Positions 16,812 to 25,142 of a DNA stretch of 64,000 bases are shown one piece after another. Numbering within the stretch: the stretch's first letter is position 1; each line of letters begins with the position of its first letter. Origin of the DNA: Streptomyces formicae (lineage in GTDB: Bacteria > Actinomycetota > Actinomycetes > Streptomycetales > Streptomycetaceae); NCBI RefSeq assembly GCF_002556545.1, contig NZ_CP022685.1:5124001-5188000 (forward strand), written 5' to 3'. The notes below the pieces were generated by a model, which saw nothing but the letters and a program-made list of their open reading frames with translations, searched no databases and had not been told where the DNA came from. The position numbers were made by a program, and so were the translations under genes.

Positions 16812-19800
16812 ATGACGCGTGCAGAGCAGCCAACGGCCGGAACCCCGGCCCCCGACGACGCCCTGGTCGCAGATTCACGAGAGCGTGCGGTCCGCGCCTT
16901 GCTGCGCGTACCGCAACTGAAGCGCTTGTGGAGCGCCCAGCTCGTCGGCAGTGTCGGCGACGCGCTCGCCCTGCTCGTCCTGGTGATCCTCACGCTCCAG
17001 GCGGCCATCTCCGAAGCGGCCTTCGGCGGCGGCTACCGGGGCGTGGCCCTCGCCGTCACCGCCGTCTTCGGCGCGCGCGTCCTCGCGACCCTGCTCTTCG
17101 GAGCGGTGCTCCTCGGACCGCTCACCTCCCTCACCTCTCCGGACGGGCCGCTCGACCGGCGCTGGACGATGGTCGGGGCCGACGCGGTGCGGGCCGCGCT
17201 GCTGATCGTCGCGCCCCTGTGGATCGACTGGACCCCGGACAACGCCCTCGCGATGGTCCTGGTGACCTCCTTCGTGATCGGCGTCGCCGAGCGCTTCTGG
17301 ACCGTCGCCAGGGAGAGCGCCGCCCCCGCGCTGCTGCCCGCGCCGCCCCTGGAGGGCGCGACGGTGCGGCCGCTGCCCGACCACATGGACGCGCTGCGGC
17401 GCCTCTCGCTGCGTACGGGATTCGTGTCGCTGCCCCTCGCGGCCGCCGCCCTCGTCGCCATCACGCTCATCGGCAACCTCCTCGGCGCCGGGCTCGACTG
17501 GTTCGAGCTGCACCAGGCGGGGCTCGCCTCGTTCGTCGCGGCCGGGCTCTTCGCCGCGGCGCTCTCGATCGTCTACTTCCTCGAACTTCCCGGTACGCAC
17601 ACGCCACGCGCGCGTAGCCCGCTCGAAGGACTGCGCAGGCCGCGCACCGGATCCGGTACCGACAAGGGGCGCACGGGCGCGATCCCGCTGTTCGTCGCCG
17701 CCTGCGCCGCGGTCGCGACGGCCGTCGCCGCGGCCGTCGCCGTCGGCGTGCTGCACGCCAAGGACCTCGGCGGCGGGCCCGTCACGTACGGCCTGATCGT
17801 CCTCGCCCTGACCGGCGGCACCGTCGTCGGCATCCGCACCGCGCCCGCCCTGCTGCCCTCGCTCTCGCGCCGCAGGCTGCTCGCCATCGCCATCGCCCTC
17901 ACCGGCATCGCGCTGCTCGCCGCGGGCCTCGTGCCCGACGTGACGACCGTGCTGCTGCTCCTCGGCCTCGCCGGGACCTGCGCGGGCGTCGCGGCGAACA
18001 TCGGGCACGCGCTCCTCGACCAGGAGGTCGAGGACTACCGCAGGGCCCGTACGACCGAGCACCTCCAGGCGGTCGTACGCCTCTGTGTCGCGCTCGGCGC
18101 CCTGATCGCCCCGGCGGTCGCCGCGGGCATCGGACCGCACCGGATGGTCAACGGCAAGTTCGTCTTCGACCACGGCGGCGCCTCCTTCACGCTGATGCTG
18201 GTCGGCGCGCTGCTCCTGCCGGTGGCCGCGCTCGTCCTCGCCAAGGCCGACGACCGCCAGGGCGTGCCGCTCAGGCACGACCTGCGGGACGCGCTGCGCG
18301 GCGGCGACGACCCGGTGCAGCTGGCAGCGGCCACCGGCTTCTTCATCGCCCTCGAAGGCGGCGACGGAGCGGGCAAGTCGACGCAGGCCGAGGCGCTCGC
18401 CGAGTGGATCCGCGCCAAGGGGCACGAGGTCGTCGTCACGCGTGAGCCGGGCGCCACGCCGGTCGGCAAGCGGCTGCGGTCGATCCTGCTCGACGTGTCG
18501 TCGGCCGGTCTCTCGCACCGCGCCGAGGCCCTGCTGTACGCGGCGGACCGTGCCGAGCACGTCGACACCGTCGTACGGCCCGCCCTGGAGCGCGGCGCCG
18601 TCGTCATCTCCGACCGGTACATCGACTCGTCCGTCGCCTACCAGGGCGCGGGACGCGATCTGTCGCCCACCGAGGTCGCCCGCATCAACCGCTGGGCCAC
18701 CGGCGGTCTCGTACCGCACCTGACGTGCCTGCTCGACGTGGCGCCCGAGGCCGCCCGCGAGCGGTTCACGGAGGCGCCCGACCGCCTCGAGTCGGAGCCC
18801 GCCGAGTTCCACGCGCGCGTACGGTCCGGTTTCCTCACCCTCGCCGCCGCCGACCCCGGCCGCTACCTGGTCGTCGACGCGGCCCAGGAGCCGGAGGCGG
18901 TCACCACCGTGATCCGGCACCGGCTCGACACGGTCCTGCCGCTCTCCGAAGCCGAGATCAAGGCACAGGAAGAGGCCCGCAAGGCCGCCGAGGAAGAGGC
19001 CCGGCGCAAGGCCGAGGAAGAGGCCGCGCGCAAGGCCGAGGAGGAGCGCCTGGAGCGTGAGCGCCAGGAGCAGCTCGCCAAGCTCCGTGCCGAGGAGGAG
19101 GAGCGCAAGCGGCGCGAGCTGGAGGAAGCCCAGCGCCGCGAGGCCGAGCGCCAGGCCGAGGAGGCCAGGAAGCGCGCCGAGGAAGCGCGCCGCAAGGCCG
19201 AGGAGGAGCAGGCCAGGCTCCTCGCGGAGGAGAAGGTCAGGGCCGCAGAGGAGGAGCGGCGCCGCCTGGAGGCTGAGGAAGAGGCGCGGCTGCGGGCCGA
19301 GGCCGAGGAGCGCAGGCTGGAGAAGCAGCGCAAGGCGGAGGAGGCGCTGCTGCGGGCCGAGGAGGCGCGTCGGCTCGCCGCGGCGCAGGCCGCTGCGGCG
19401 GCTCAGGCTGCGGCTACGAAGGCGGCGCAGGCAAGTGCGAGTGCTGGTGTTGGTGTTGGTGGTGCCGGTGCTGGTGCTGGCGCTGGCGCCGGTACGGGAT
19501 CGGTCTCGCGGCCGAAGAAGGCGGAGCAGCCCGCGAAGGGGGAGCAGTCCGCGAAGGGGGAGCAGTCCGCGAAGGCGGAGCAGCCCGCGCAGGCCGACGC
19601 CCCCGCCGTTCACGACAACGAGACGACCGTGCCCACGCCGATCGTGACGCCGACGCCGCCCTCCGGAGCGGCCGACGAGACGGCCGTACTGCCGCAGGTC
19701 CGGGCCGACGGGCCCAGCCCGGAGGACACCGCGGTGCTGCCGCAGCCGCCCGTCCCCGGGGCCGCGGACGAGACCGCGGTGCTGCCGCAGGTCCAGGAGG

Positions 19801-20036
19801 ACAAGGTGCCGCCCGGCTACTTCCGGGACGAGCGCCCCTCGCCCGACGGGTCCGACGACCGTACGCGCGAGCTGCCGCAGGTCGACGAGCAGGGCGAGCC
19901 CCGGCAGCGGCCCCGTTCGGACTGGGCGGAGGAGACGCCGCTGGACGACCTGCCGTCGCTCGCGGACGAACTGCTCGGCTCGCACGACGACGAGGACGAG
20001 GGCCGCGGCGGACGCCGACGCGGTCGTCGCGGCTGA
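16812..20036 (+). CDS. tmk: MFS-like membrane domain fused to thymidylate kinase and a coiled-coil tail
   Basis: This 1074-residue fusion protein makes dTDP from dTMP. Residues about 30-490 contain some 12 hydrophobic segments of MFS type. Residues about 510-715 are the kinase: P-loop FIALEGGDGAGKSTQAEALA, DR(Y/H) motif VISDRYIDSSVAYQGAGRD, and TREPG. Residues about 718-880 are a charged EEARRKAEEEAARK-type coiled coil. The tail is Ala/Gly-rich, then acidic with three copies of TAVLPQ. Stand-alone kinases have about 210 residues. The fusion is known in Streptomyces at this position. Being tethered to the membrane is inferred; whether the first domain transports anything is unknown. holB follows, as in many bacteria. 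Confidence 0.92.
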   Translation: MTRAEQPTAGTPAPDDALVADSRERAVRALLRVPQLKRLWSAQLVGSVGDALALLVLVILTLQAAISEAAFGGGYRGVALAVTAVFGARVLATLLFGAVLLGPLTSLTSPDGPLDRRWTMVGADAVRAALLIVAPLWIDWTPDNALAMVLVTSFVIGVAERFWTVARESAAPALLPAPPLEGATVRPLPDHMDALRRLSLRTGFVSLPLAAAALVAITLIGNLLGAGLDWFELHQAGLASFVAAGLFAAALSIVYFLELPGTHTPRARSPLEGLRRPRTGSGTDKGRTGAIPLFVAACAAVATAVAAAVAVGVLHAKDLGGGPVTYGLIVLALTGGTVVGIRTAPALLPSLSRRRLLAIAIALTGIALLAAGLVPDVTTVLLLLGLAGTCAGVAANIGHALLDQEVEDYRRARTTEHLQAVVRLCVALGALIAPAVAAGIGPHRMVNGKFVFDHGGASFTLMLVGALLLPVAALVLAKADDRQGVPLRHDLRDALRGGDDPVQLAAATGFFIALEGGDGAGKSTQAEALAEWIRAKGHEVVVTREPGATPVGKRLRSILLDVSSAGLSHRAEALLYAADRAEHVDTVVRPALERGAVVISDRYIDSSVAYQGAGRDLSPTEVARINRWATGGLVPHLTCLLDVAPEAARERFTEAPDRLESEPAEFHARVRSGFLTLAAADPGRYLVVDAAQEPEAVTTVIRHRLDTVLPLSEAEIKAQEEARKAAEEEARRKAEEEAARKAEEERLERERQEQLAKLRAEEEERKRRELEEAQRREAERQAEEARKRAEEARRKAEEEQARLLAEEKVRAAEEERRRLEAEEEARLRAEAEERRLEKQRKAEEALLRAEEARRLAAAQAAAAAQAAATKAAQASASAGVGVGGAGAGAGAGAGTGSVSRPKKAEQPAKGEQSAKGEQSAKAEQPAQADAPAVHDNETTVPTPIVTPTPPSGAADETAVLPQVRADGPSPEDTAVLPQPPVPGAADETAVLPQVQEDKVPPGYFRDERPSPDGSDDRTRELPQVDEQGEPRQRPRSDWAEETPLDDLPSLADELLGSHDDEDEGRGGRRRGRRG

Positions 20037-20141
20037 CACCACGCGGTGCCGTCGGCGATGTCAGTGCCATGTCCCACAATGAACACGATGGCGCGGACGT
20101 AACGCGGAACGTGCGGAGAGCAAGGCGGAGGCGGTGACCCC

Positions 20142-21347
20142 ATGAGCGTGTGGGACGACCTGGTGGGGCAGGAGCGGGTGAGCGACCAGCTCGGGGCCGC
20201 GGCCCGGGACGCCGACGCGCTCGTGACCGCGGTCGCCGCTGCCGCGCCGCAGCCCGAGTCGTCGAAGATGACGCACGCCTGGCTGTTCACGGGCCCGCCG
20301 GGATCCGGCAGGTCCACGGCCGCGCGCGCCTTCGCCGCCGCCCTCCAGTGCACCAGCCCGGACCGCGCGCTCGGCGGCGCCCCCGGCTGCGGCTTCTGCG
20401 ACGGCTGCCACACGAGCCTGGTCGGTACGCACGCGGACGTGGAGGTCGTCCGCACCGACCTGCTGTCCATCGGCGTCAAGGAGACCCGTGACCTGGTCAG
20501 GCGCGCCCAGCTCTCGCCCGCCGTCGGCCGCTGGCAGGTCATCGTCCTGGAGGACGCCGACCGCCTCACCGAGGGCGCGGGGAACGTGCTCCTGAAGGCC
20601 GTCGAGGAGCCCGCTCCGCGCACCGTGTGGCTCCTGTGCGCGCCCTCTCTGGAGGACGTGCTGCCGACCATCCGCTCCCGTTGCCGCCATCTGACGCTGC
20701 GTACGCCTCCGGTGGCGGCCGTCGCCGACGTGCTGATCCGCAGGGACGGCATCGAGCCGGACGTCGCCGCGGCCGCCGCGCGGGCCACGCAGGGGCACAT
20801 CGGCAGGGCCCGGCGCCTGGCCACCGACCCGCGGGCGCGCGAGCGCAGGGCCGCGGTGCTCAAGCTGCCGCAGCGCGTGCAGGAGATCGGCGGCTGTCTG
20901 AAGGCGGCGCAGGAGCTGATCGACACGGCGTCGGACGACGCCAAGCAGGTCGCCGAAGAGGTCGACACCAAGGAGACCGAGGAGCTGAAGGCGGCGCTCG
21001 GCGGGGGGCAGGGCGGCCGGATGCCGCGCGGCACCGCGGGCGTCATGAAGGACCTGGAGGACAAGCAGAAGCGCCGCAAGACCCGTACGCAGCGCGACAG
21101 CCTGGACCTCGCGCTCATCGACCTGACCGGGCTCTACCGCGACGTCCTCGCCCTGCAACTGGGCTCCGGAGTGGCCATCGCCAACACCGAGGTGCAGGAC
21201 ATGTTGCAGCGCATGGCGCTCGCCACCTCGCCCGAGTCGACGCTGCGCCGCATCGAGGCCATCGGCGCCTGCCGCACCGCGCTCGACCGCAATGTGGCGC
21301 CGCTGCTCGCGGTCGAGGCGATGACGGTGGCGCTGCGGGCGGGCTGA
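20142..21347 (+). CDS. holB: DNA polymerase III subunit delta'
   Basis: This 401-residue clamp-loader subunit opens with VWDDLVGQERV. It has an AAA+ P-loop variant, FTGPPGSGRSTAARAF, in which Arg replaces the usual Lys; this suits delta', which does not hydrolyse ATP. A zinc module (CGFCDGCH) and the SRC motif in IRSRCRHL, which presents the arginine finger, follow. The C-terminus has the collar helices. GGCGGTGACCCC precedes the ATG. It follows tmk by about 105 bases in the conserved order. Confidence 0.94.
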   Translation: MSVWDDLVGQERVSDQLGAAARDADALVTAVAAAAPQPESSKMTHAWLFTGPPGSGRSTAARAFAAALQCTSPDRALGGAPGCGFCDGCHTSLVGTHADVEVVRTDLLSIGVKETRDLVRRAQLSPAVGRWQVIVLEDADRLTEGAGNVLLKAVEEPAPRTVWLLCAPSLEDVLPTIRSRCRHLTLRTPPVAAVADVLIRRDGIEPDVAAAAARATQGHIGRARRLATDPRARERRAAVLKLPQRVQEIGGCLKAAQELIDTASDDAKQVAEEVDTKETEELKAALGGGQGGRMPRGTAGVMKDLEDKQKRRKTRTQRDSLDLALIDLTGLYRDVLALQLGSGVAIANTEVQDMLQRMALATSPESTLRRIEAIGACRTALDRNVAPLLAVEAMTVALRAG

Positions 21348-21484
21348 GCACCGCCGTCCGGCACCGGCCCTGCGTCGCCGTCTTCGAACGGTGGTGAACG
21401 GCCGCGCGGAGTCGGGCGATTGACGAGGTCACCCGTACGGGTACGGTGTGTGATGAATCCATCGCGGAGAGTTAGTGTCGTGTG

Positions 21485-23056
21485 ATGGACATCAGCCGTC
21501 GCGGCCGGCACAGCCGTCTCCTCACCTTCCGTACGTGCGGCACGCTGCTCGTGACCGCCGGGCTGCTCATCTCCGGCTGCTCGTCGGGGAGTTCGACGGC
21601 GGACGCCTCCATGGCGGCGCTGCCCCGTTCGACACCCGAGGAACTCGCGCCGTACTACGCGCAGAAGCTGAGCTGGCGCGAGTGCGGCGTCCCCGGGTTC
21701 GAGTGCGCCTCGATGAAGGCCCCACTCGACTACGCAAAGCCGGGCGCGGGGGACATCAAGCTGGCGGTGGCCCGCAAGAAGGCCACTGAGAAGAGCGGAC
21801 GGCTCGGCTCGCTCCTGGTCAATCCGGGCGGCCCCGGCGGTTCGGCGATCGGCTACCTCCAGTCGTACGCGGCGCTCGGCTACCCCGCGAAGGTCAGGGC
21901 GAGCTACGACATGGTGGCCGTCGACCCGCGCGGCGTGGCCCGCAGCGAGCCCGTCACCTGCCTGGACGGCAAGGACATGGACGCGTACACGCAGACCGAC
22001 GTCACCCCCGACGACCGGCGCGAGACCGGTGAACTCCGCACCGCCTTCGACGAGTTCGCGGGCGGCTGCGAGAAGCGCTCGGCGAAGGTCCTGCCGCACG
22101 TCTCCACGGTCGAGGCGGCCCGCGACATGGACGTCCTGCGGGCGGCACTCGGCGACGAGAAGCTGTCGTACGTGGGCGCCTCGTACGGCACGTTCCTCGG
22201 CGCGACGTACGCGGGCCTCTACCCGGAGCGCGTGGGCCGCCTGGTCCTGGACGGCGCGATGGACCCGGCGCTGCCCGCGCGCCGGATGAACCGCGACCAG
22301 ACGGCGGGCTTCGAGACGGCGTTCCAGTCCTTCGCGAAGGACTGCGTGGCGCGCGCCGCCGAGTGCCCGCTGGGCTCGGGCACTCCCGATGCGGCCGGGA
22401 AGCGCCTGAAGTCCTTCTTCGACGAGCTGGACCGGGCGCCCCTGCCCACGGGCGACGGCGACGGCCGCAAGCTCGGCGAGGCACTCGCCACGACGGGCGT
22501 GATCGCCTCGATGTACGACGAGGGGGCCTGGCCCCAGCTGCGCGACGCGCTCACCTCGGCGATCGAGAAGAAGGACGGCGCGGCCCTGCTCGCGCTCTCC
22601 GACAGCTACTACGAGCGGGACGGCGACGGCACGTACGCGAACCTGATGTTCGCCAACGCCGCCGTGAACTGCCTGGACCTGCCGCCGTCCTTCTCCACTC
22701 CGGAGGAGGTCCGCGAGTCCCTGCCCGCGTTCGAGAAGGCGTCCCCGGTCTTCGGCGAGGGCCTGGCCTGGTCCGCCCTGAACTGCGCGTCCTGGCCGGT
22801 AGCGGCCACCGGCACCCCGCACCGCATCGAGGCGAAGGGCGCGGCCCCCATCGTGGTGGTCGGCACGACCCGCGACCCGGCCACCCCCTACCGCTGGGCC
22901 CGCTCCCTGGCCTCGCAGCTCGACTCGGGCCGCCTCCTCACCTACGAGGGCGACGGCCACACGGCGTACGGCCGGGGCAGCGAGTGCATCGACTCGACGA
23001 TCGACGCCTACCTCCTGAAGGGCACCGCACCGAAGGACGGAAAGCGCTGCTCATAG
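21485..23056 (+). CDS. Secreted tripeptidyl-aminopeptidase-like alpha/beta hydrolase (lipoprotein)
   Basis: The predicted exported protein has 523 residues. The signal peptide ends in LLISGC, a lipobox with Cys near residue 32. The hydrolase domain shows the oxyanion segment LLVNPGGPGGSAI, the nucleophile elbow VGASYGTFLG (Ser near residue 230), and the C-terminal TAP domain with the acid in VVGTTRDPATPY and the His in YEGDGHTAYGRG. It is probably a serine peptidase that removes N-terminal tripeptides outside the cell. GTG at 21482 is an alternative start. A tRNA gene lies 84 bases downstream. Confidence 0.88.
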   Translation: MDISRRGRHSRLLTFRTCGTLLVTAGLLISGCSSGSSTADASMAALPRSTPEELAPYYAQKLSWRECGVPGFECASMKAPLDYAKPGAGDIKLAVARKKATEKSGRLGSLLVNPGGPGGSAIGYLQSYAALGYPAKVRASYDMVAVDPRGVARSEPVTCLDGKDMDAYTQTDVTPDDRRETGELRTAFDEFAGGCEKRSAKVLPHVSTVEAARDMDVLRAALGDEKLSYVGASYGTFLGATYAGLYPERVGRLVLDGAMDPALPARRMNRDQTAGFETAFQSFAKDCVARAAECPLGSGTPDAAGKRLKSFFDELDRAPLPTGDGDGRKLGEALATTGVIASMYDEGAWPQLRDALTSAIEKKDGAALLALSDSYYERDGDGTYANLMFANAAVNCLDLPPSFSTPEEVRESLPAFEKASPVFGEGLAWSALNCASWPVAATGTPHRIEAKGAAPIVVVGTTRDPATPYRWARSLASQLDSGRLLTYEGDGHTAYGRGSECIDSTIDAYLLKGTAPKDGKRCS

Positions 23057-23140
23057 CCGTCCGAAGGGGGTGTGCGGAGCACCCCCGGAAACTGTGTAGA
23101 CTTGGGCGCGTTGCTGATCGCACCATGGTGCGGACGGCGC

Positions 23141-23214
23141 GCCGCCTTAGCTCAGATGGCCAGAGCAACGCACTCGTAATGCGTAGGTCTCGGGTTCGAA
23201 TCCCGAAGGCGGCT
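23141..23214 (+). tRNA. tRNA-Thr(CGT)
   Basis: The 74-nt gene has a perfect acceptor stem (GCCGCCT with AGGCGGC), discriminator T, D-arm around TTAGCTCAGATGGCCAGAGC, anticodon stem ACGCA/TGCGT with loop CTCGTAA (anticodon CGT at 23175-23177), and T-arm CGGGTTCGAATCCCG. CCA is not encoded. The 3' part from the anticodon stem onward is the attachment site of the integrated element and is repeated at 37750. Confidence 0.97.
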
Positions 23215-23215
23215 C
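23172..23215 (+). repeat. attL core (44 bp) within tRNA-Thr
   Basis: Runs from the anticodon stem (ACTCGTAATGCG) through the T-arm and acceptor end to one base past the tRNA. Identical to 37750-37793; the bases outside differ on both sides. Confidence 0.95.
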
Positions 23216-23222
23216 ATCTTGG

Positions 23223-23255
23223 AACCCCAGGTCGGATGTACTCCGACCTGGGGTT
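23223..23255. terminator. 14-bp hairpin between tRNA/attL and integrase
   Basis: AACCCCAGGTCGGA pairs perfectly with 23242-23255 around TGTAC. It lies eight bases after the tRNA and just beyond the integrase stop, so it can terminate transcription from both sides. It replaces the native tRNA terminator, which is now stranded beyond attR. Confidence 0.75.
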
Positions 23256-23262
23256 TCGTCGT

Positions 23263-24672
23263 TCAGCGGATGCGGCGGCGTCGGCGGGAGCGGGCCGCGC
23301 GGGTCTCGGGGGTCTCAGTTCTGGTCTCAGTGGAGCCATGGACGGGGGCCGGATCGGGGTCCTGCGGACCGGGTACGAAGAACTCGCCCATGCGCCGCAT
23401 CGCGTCCTTGGACAGGTGGGATCGGCCCTTGACGTAGCGGCGGGTCTGGCTGATCTGGGTGTGCCGAAGGATCTCCATGATGGTGGGCATGTCGACGCCG
23501 AGCTCGTTCAGGATCGTTCCGGCGGTGTGGCGGCTCCCGTCGTACAGGCGGCGGTCGTCGATTCCGACTTCGGCGAGCAGCTCCTTGAACTCTTCGTAGT
23601 CGGCGCGCGGGTCGAAGGGGCGCCCGTCGGGGCGCGCGAACACCACGTCGTGCTCCTGCCACAGTTCCGCGGCTGCGGTGCGCATCTCGTCTTGCAGCGC
23701 CTTGTGGTCGCGCAGGAAGGGGATGAAGACGGGCGGGATCGGTACGGGGTTCTGGCTCTTCTTGGTCTTGGGGCGCGTGAAGACGAGCCCGCCTCCCTTG
23801 CGCTGGGGGCAGATGCTCGCGTGCTTCGTGCACGTCTTGGTGCAGGGCTTCGGGCAGCCGCGCTTGTAGCCCTCGTGCCGGGTGCAGTTCGACGGGCACG
23901 GGGCGAAGCGGTGGCGACGCGCCCCGCAGGCGTGCGGGTCATCGCACCCATGCCGCCAGGTGAGGCGCTGGAGCTGCCACTTGGGGTGGAACAGCTCTGC
24001 TTCCAGATCGACGTACGGCCACCGCAGGCCGAGCGTCTCGCCCTGCCGGAAGCCCATGCCGACGCCGACGATCCACCTCATGAAGGTGGGTCGCTTGGCG
24101 GCGGCTTCGAGGAACGCCTTGGCCTCCTCCTTGCTGAAGGGGTTGGCCTCGGTCTCGTCGACGCTCGGGGGGTCCACGAGGGTGGCCACGTTCTCGCTGA
24201 TCATGCGGCGGCGGTGGGCAATCTTCAGCGCGCGCGACAGGATCCGGTGCACCTTCACCACGTGGGAGGGGGCGTGCCCGGCATCGAGCATGGCCCGGTA
24301 CATCCGCTCCAGGTGCTCGGGCTGGAGCTTGTCGATGCGGTGCTGGCCGACGCCCGGGACGATGTCGTTGCGGGTCTTGGACCAGTAGTCGTCGAGGGAG
24401 CGCGGCTTGAGCTTCAGGCTCGCGATGTCGGTGAGGTAGGTCTCCATCCACGTGGCCACGGTCGGCTTGCGCCCTGCGGTAGGTGCGCGGCCCTGGTCGC
24501 GCTGGCGTTCCAGCTCTTTGACCTTGCGCTTGATCTCGGGTTCGGACTTGGCGCGGCGGTGGCGGCGGTCGGGGCTTCCGTCGTTCTTCACGCCCATCGT
24601 GACGCGGCCGTGCCACCAGCCATCGGCGCCGAAATAGATGGACGACTCGTTGTTGGCCCTGCGGGGGCTCAT
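23263..24672 (-). CDS. int: Tyrosine site-specific integrase of the AICE
   Basis: This 469-residue recombinase integrates and excises the element at tRNA-Thr. The N-terminal part has an AP2-like arm-binding region (YFGADGWWHGRVTMG) and the core-binding SAM-like helices (about 75-170). The catalytic residues are Arg in MGFRQGETLGLRW, the R-H pair in GSRHTAGTILNEL, the second His in LRHTQISQT and the nucleophile Tyr in RRYVKGRS. A Cys/His-rich insert of about 50 residues (nine cysteines, 240-290) lies inside the catalytic domain. The tail is Arg-rich. It is transcribed toward the attachment site. Confidence 0.95.
   Translation of the reverse strand: MSPRRANNESSIYFGADGWWHGRVTMGVKNDGSPDRRHRRAKSEPEIKRKVKELERQRDQGRAPTAGRKPTVATWMETYLTDIASLKLKPRSLDDYWSKTRNDIVPGVGQHRIDKLQPEHLERMYRAMLDAGHAPSHVVKVHRILSRALKIAHRRRMISENVATLVDPPSVDETEANPFSKEEAKAFLEAAAKRPTFMRWIVGVGMGFRQGETLGLRWPYVDLEAELFHPKWQLQRLTWRHGCDDPHACGARRHRFAPCPSNCTRHEGYKRGCPKPCTKTCTKHASICPQRKGGGLVFTRPKTKKSQNPVPIPPVFIPFLRDHKALQDEMRTAAAELWQEHDVVFARPDGRPFDPRADYEEFKELLAEVGIDDRRLYDGSRHTAGTILNELGVDMPTIMEILRHTQISQTRRYVKGRSHLSKDAMRRMGEFFVPGPQDPDPAPVHGSTETRTETPETRAARSRRRRRIR
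23311..23328 (+). repeat. Left arm-type site candidate
   Basis: GGTCTCAGTTCTGGTCTC, inside the 3' end of int, 96 bases from attL. It matches 16 of 18 bases at 37614-37631, a similar distance inside attR and in the same orientation. Each copy has two GGTCTC half-units. Confidence 0.45.
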
Positions 24673-24688
24673 GTTGCTCCTCCAATCA

Positions 24689-24722
24689 CGCGAAGGCCCC
24701 GGAACGATCCGGGGCCTTCGCG
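24689..24722 (-). terminator. 15-bp hairpin between xis and int
   Basis: CGCGAAGGCCCCGGA pairs perfectly with 24708-24722 around ACGA. It lies 12 bases after the xis stop. It may limit read-through from xis into int so that the two can be expressed at different levels. Confidence 0.65.
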
Positions 24723-24733
24723 GTGGGACTGGA

Positions 24734-24934
24734 TCAGTTGGTCAGGGATTCGAGGCTGTCGACGAACGCTTCAAGATCCCGGCGCTTGATACGGCGTGAG
24801 CGCCCCTGTTTCACGTACTTCAGGGCTCCGGCGGCCATCAGCTCGTAGACCGTTGAGCGGCCGAAGCGGAGCACGGAAGCGGCTTCCCTGGGGGTGTAGA
24901 GAAGCTGCTCGGTGGGCGGGACTGCGGTGCTCAT
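24734..24934 (-). CDS. xis: Excisionase, helix-turn-helix (AlpA/MerR-like)
   Basis: This 66-residue DNA-binding protein has a winged helix-turn-helix of the excisionase family: LLYTPREAASVLRFGRSTVY followed by ELMAAGALKYVKQGRSRRIK. It directs the integrase toward excision. It lies just upstream of int on the same strand. The start at 24934 is an ATG. Confidence 0.9.
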   Translation of the reverse strand: MSTAVPPTEQLLYTPREAASVLRFGRSTVYELMAAGALKYVKQGRSRRIKRRDLEAFVDSLESLTN

Positions 24935-24979
24935 CCGGGGTGCCTCCTCGGCAGGTCGTCCGAGACCCTTCTGGGAAGT

Positions 24980-25142
24980 CCGCTACTTCCGCTACCGCCG
25001 CTACCTCGCAGGTCAGGGGGCCTGTGGGAGGTAGCGGACGGGGTAGCGGTAGCGGATGGGGTAGCGGCAAGCAGAGCGCTTGCCGCTACCGCGTTGTTGC
25101 TGGTCAGGCCAGGTTTTCGGTGCCGGGTAGCGGAGGTAGCGG
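24980..25142. repeat. GTAGCGG iteron-like cluster
   Basis: There are ten copies of GTAGCGG or its complement in 163 bases. Complement copies start at 24980, 24989, 24998 and 25083; direct copies start at 25031, 25043, 25049, 25061, 25127 and 25136. Most are flanked by G or GG. The cluster covers the gap between xis and the replication genes and runs into the 3' end of the DUF3631 gene. It could be a binding array for the element's replication initiator, or an operator. Confidence 0.6.

Noticed and set aside
16875..20042. Minus-strand open frame of 1055 codons opposite the tmk fusion
   Set aside because: Shadow of the plus-strand gene; Gly/Arg/Asp-rich with no motif, while the plus strand has a P-loop and membrane helices.
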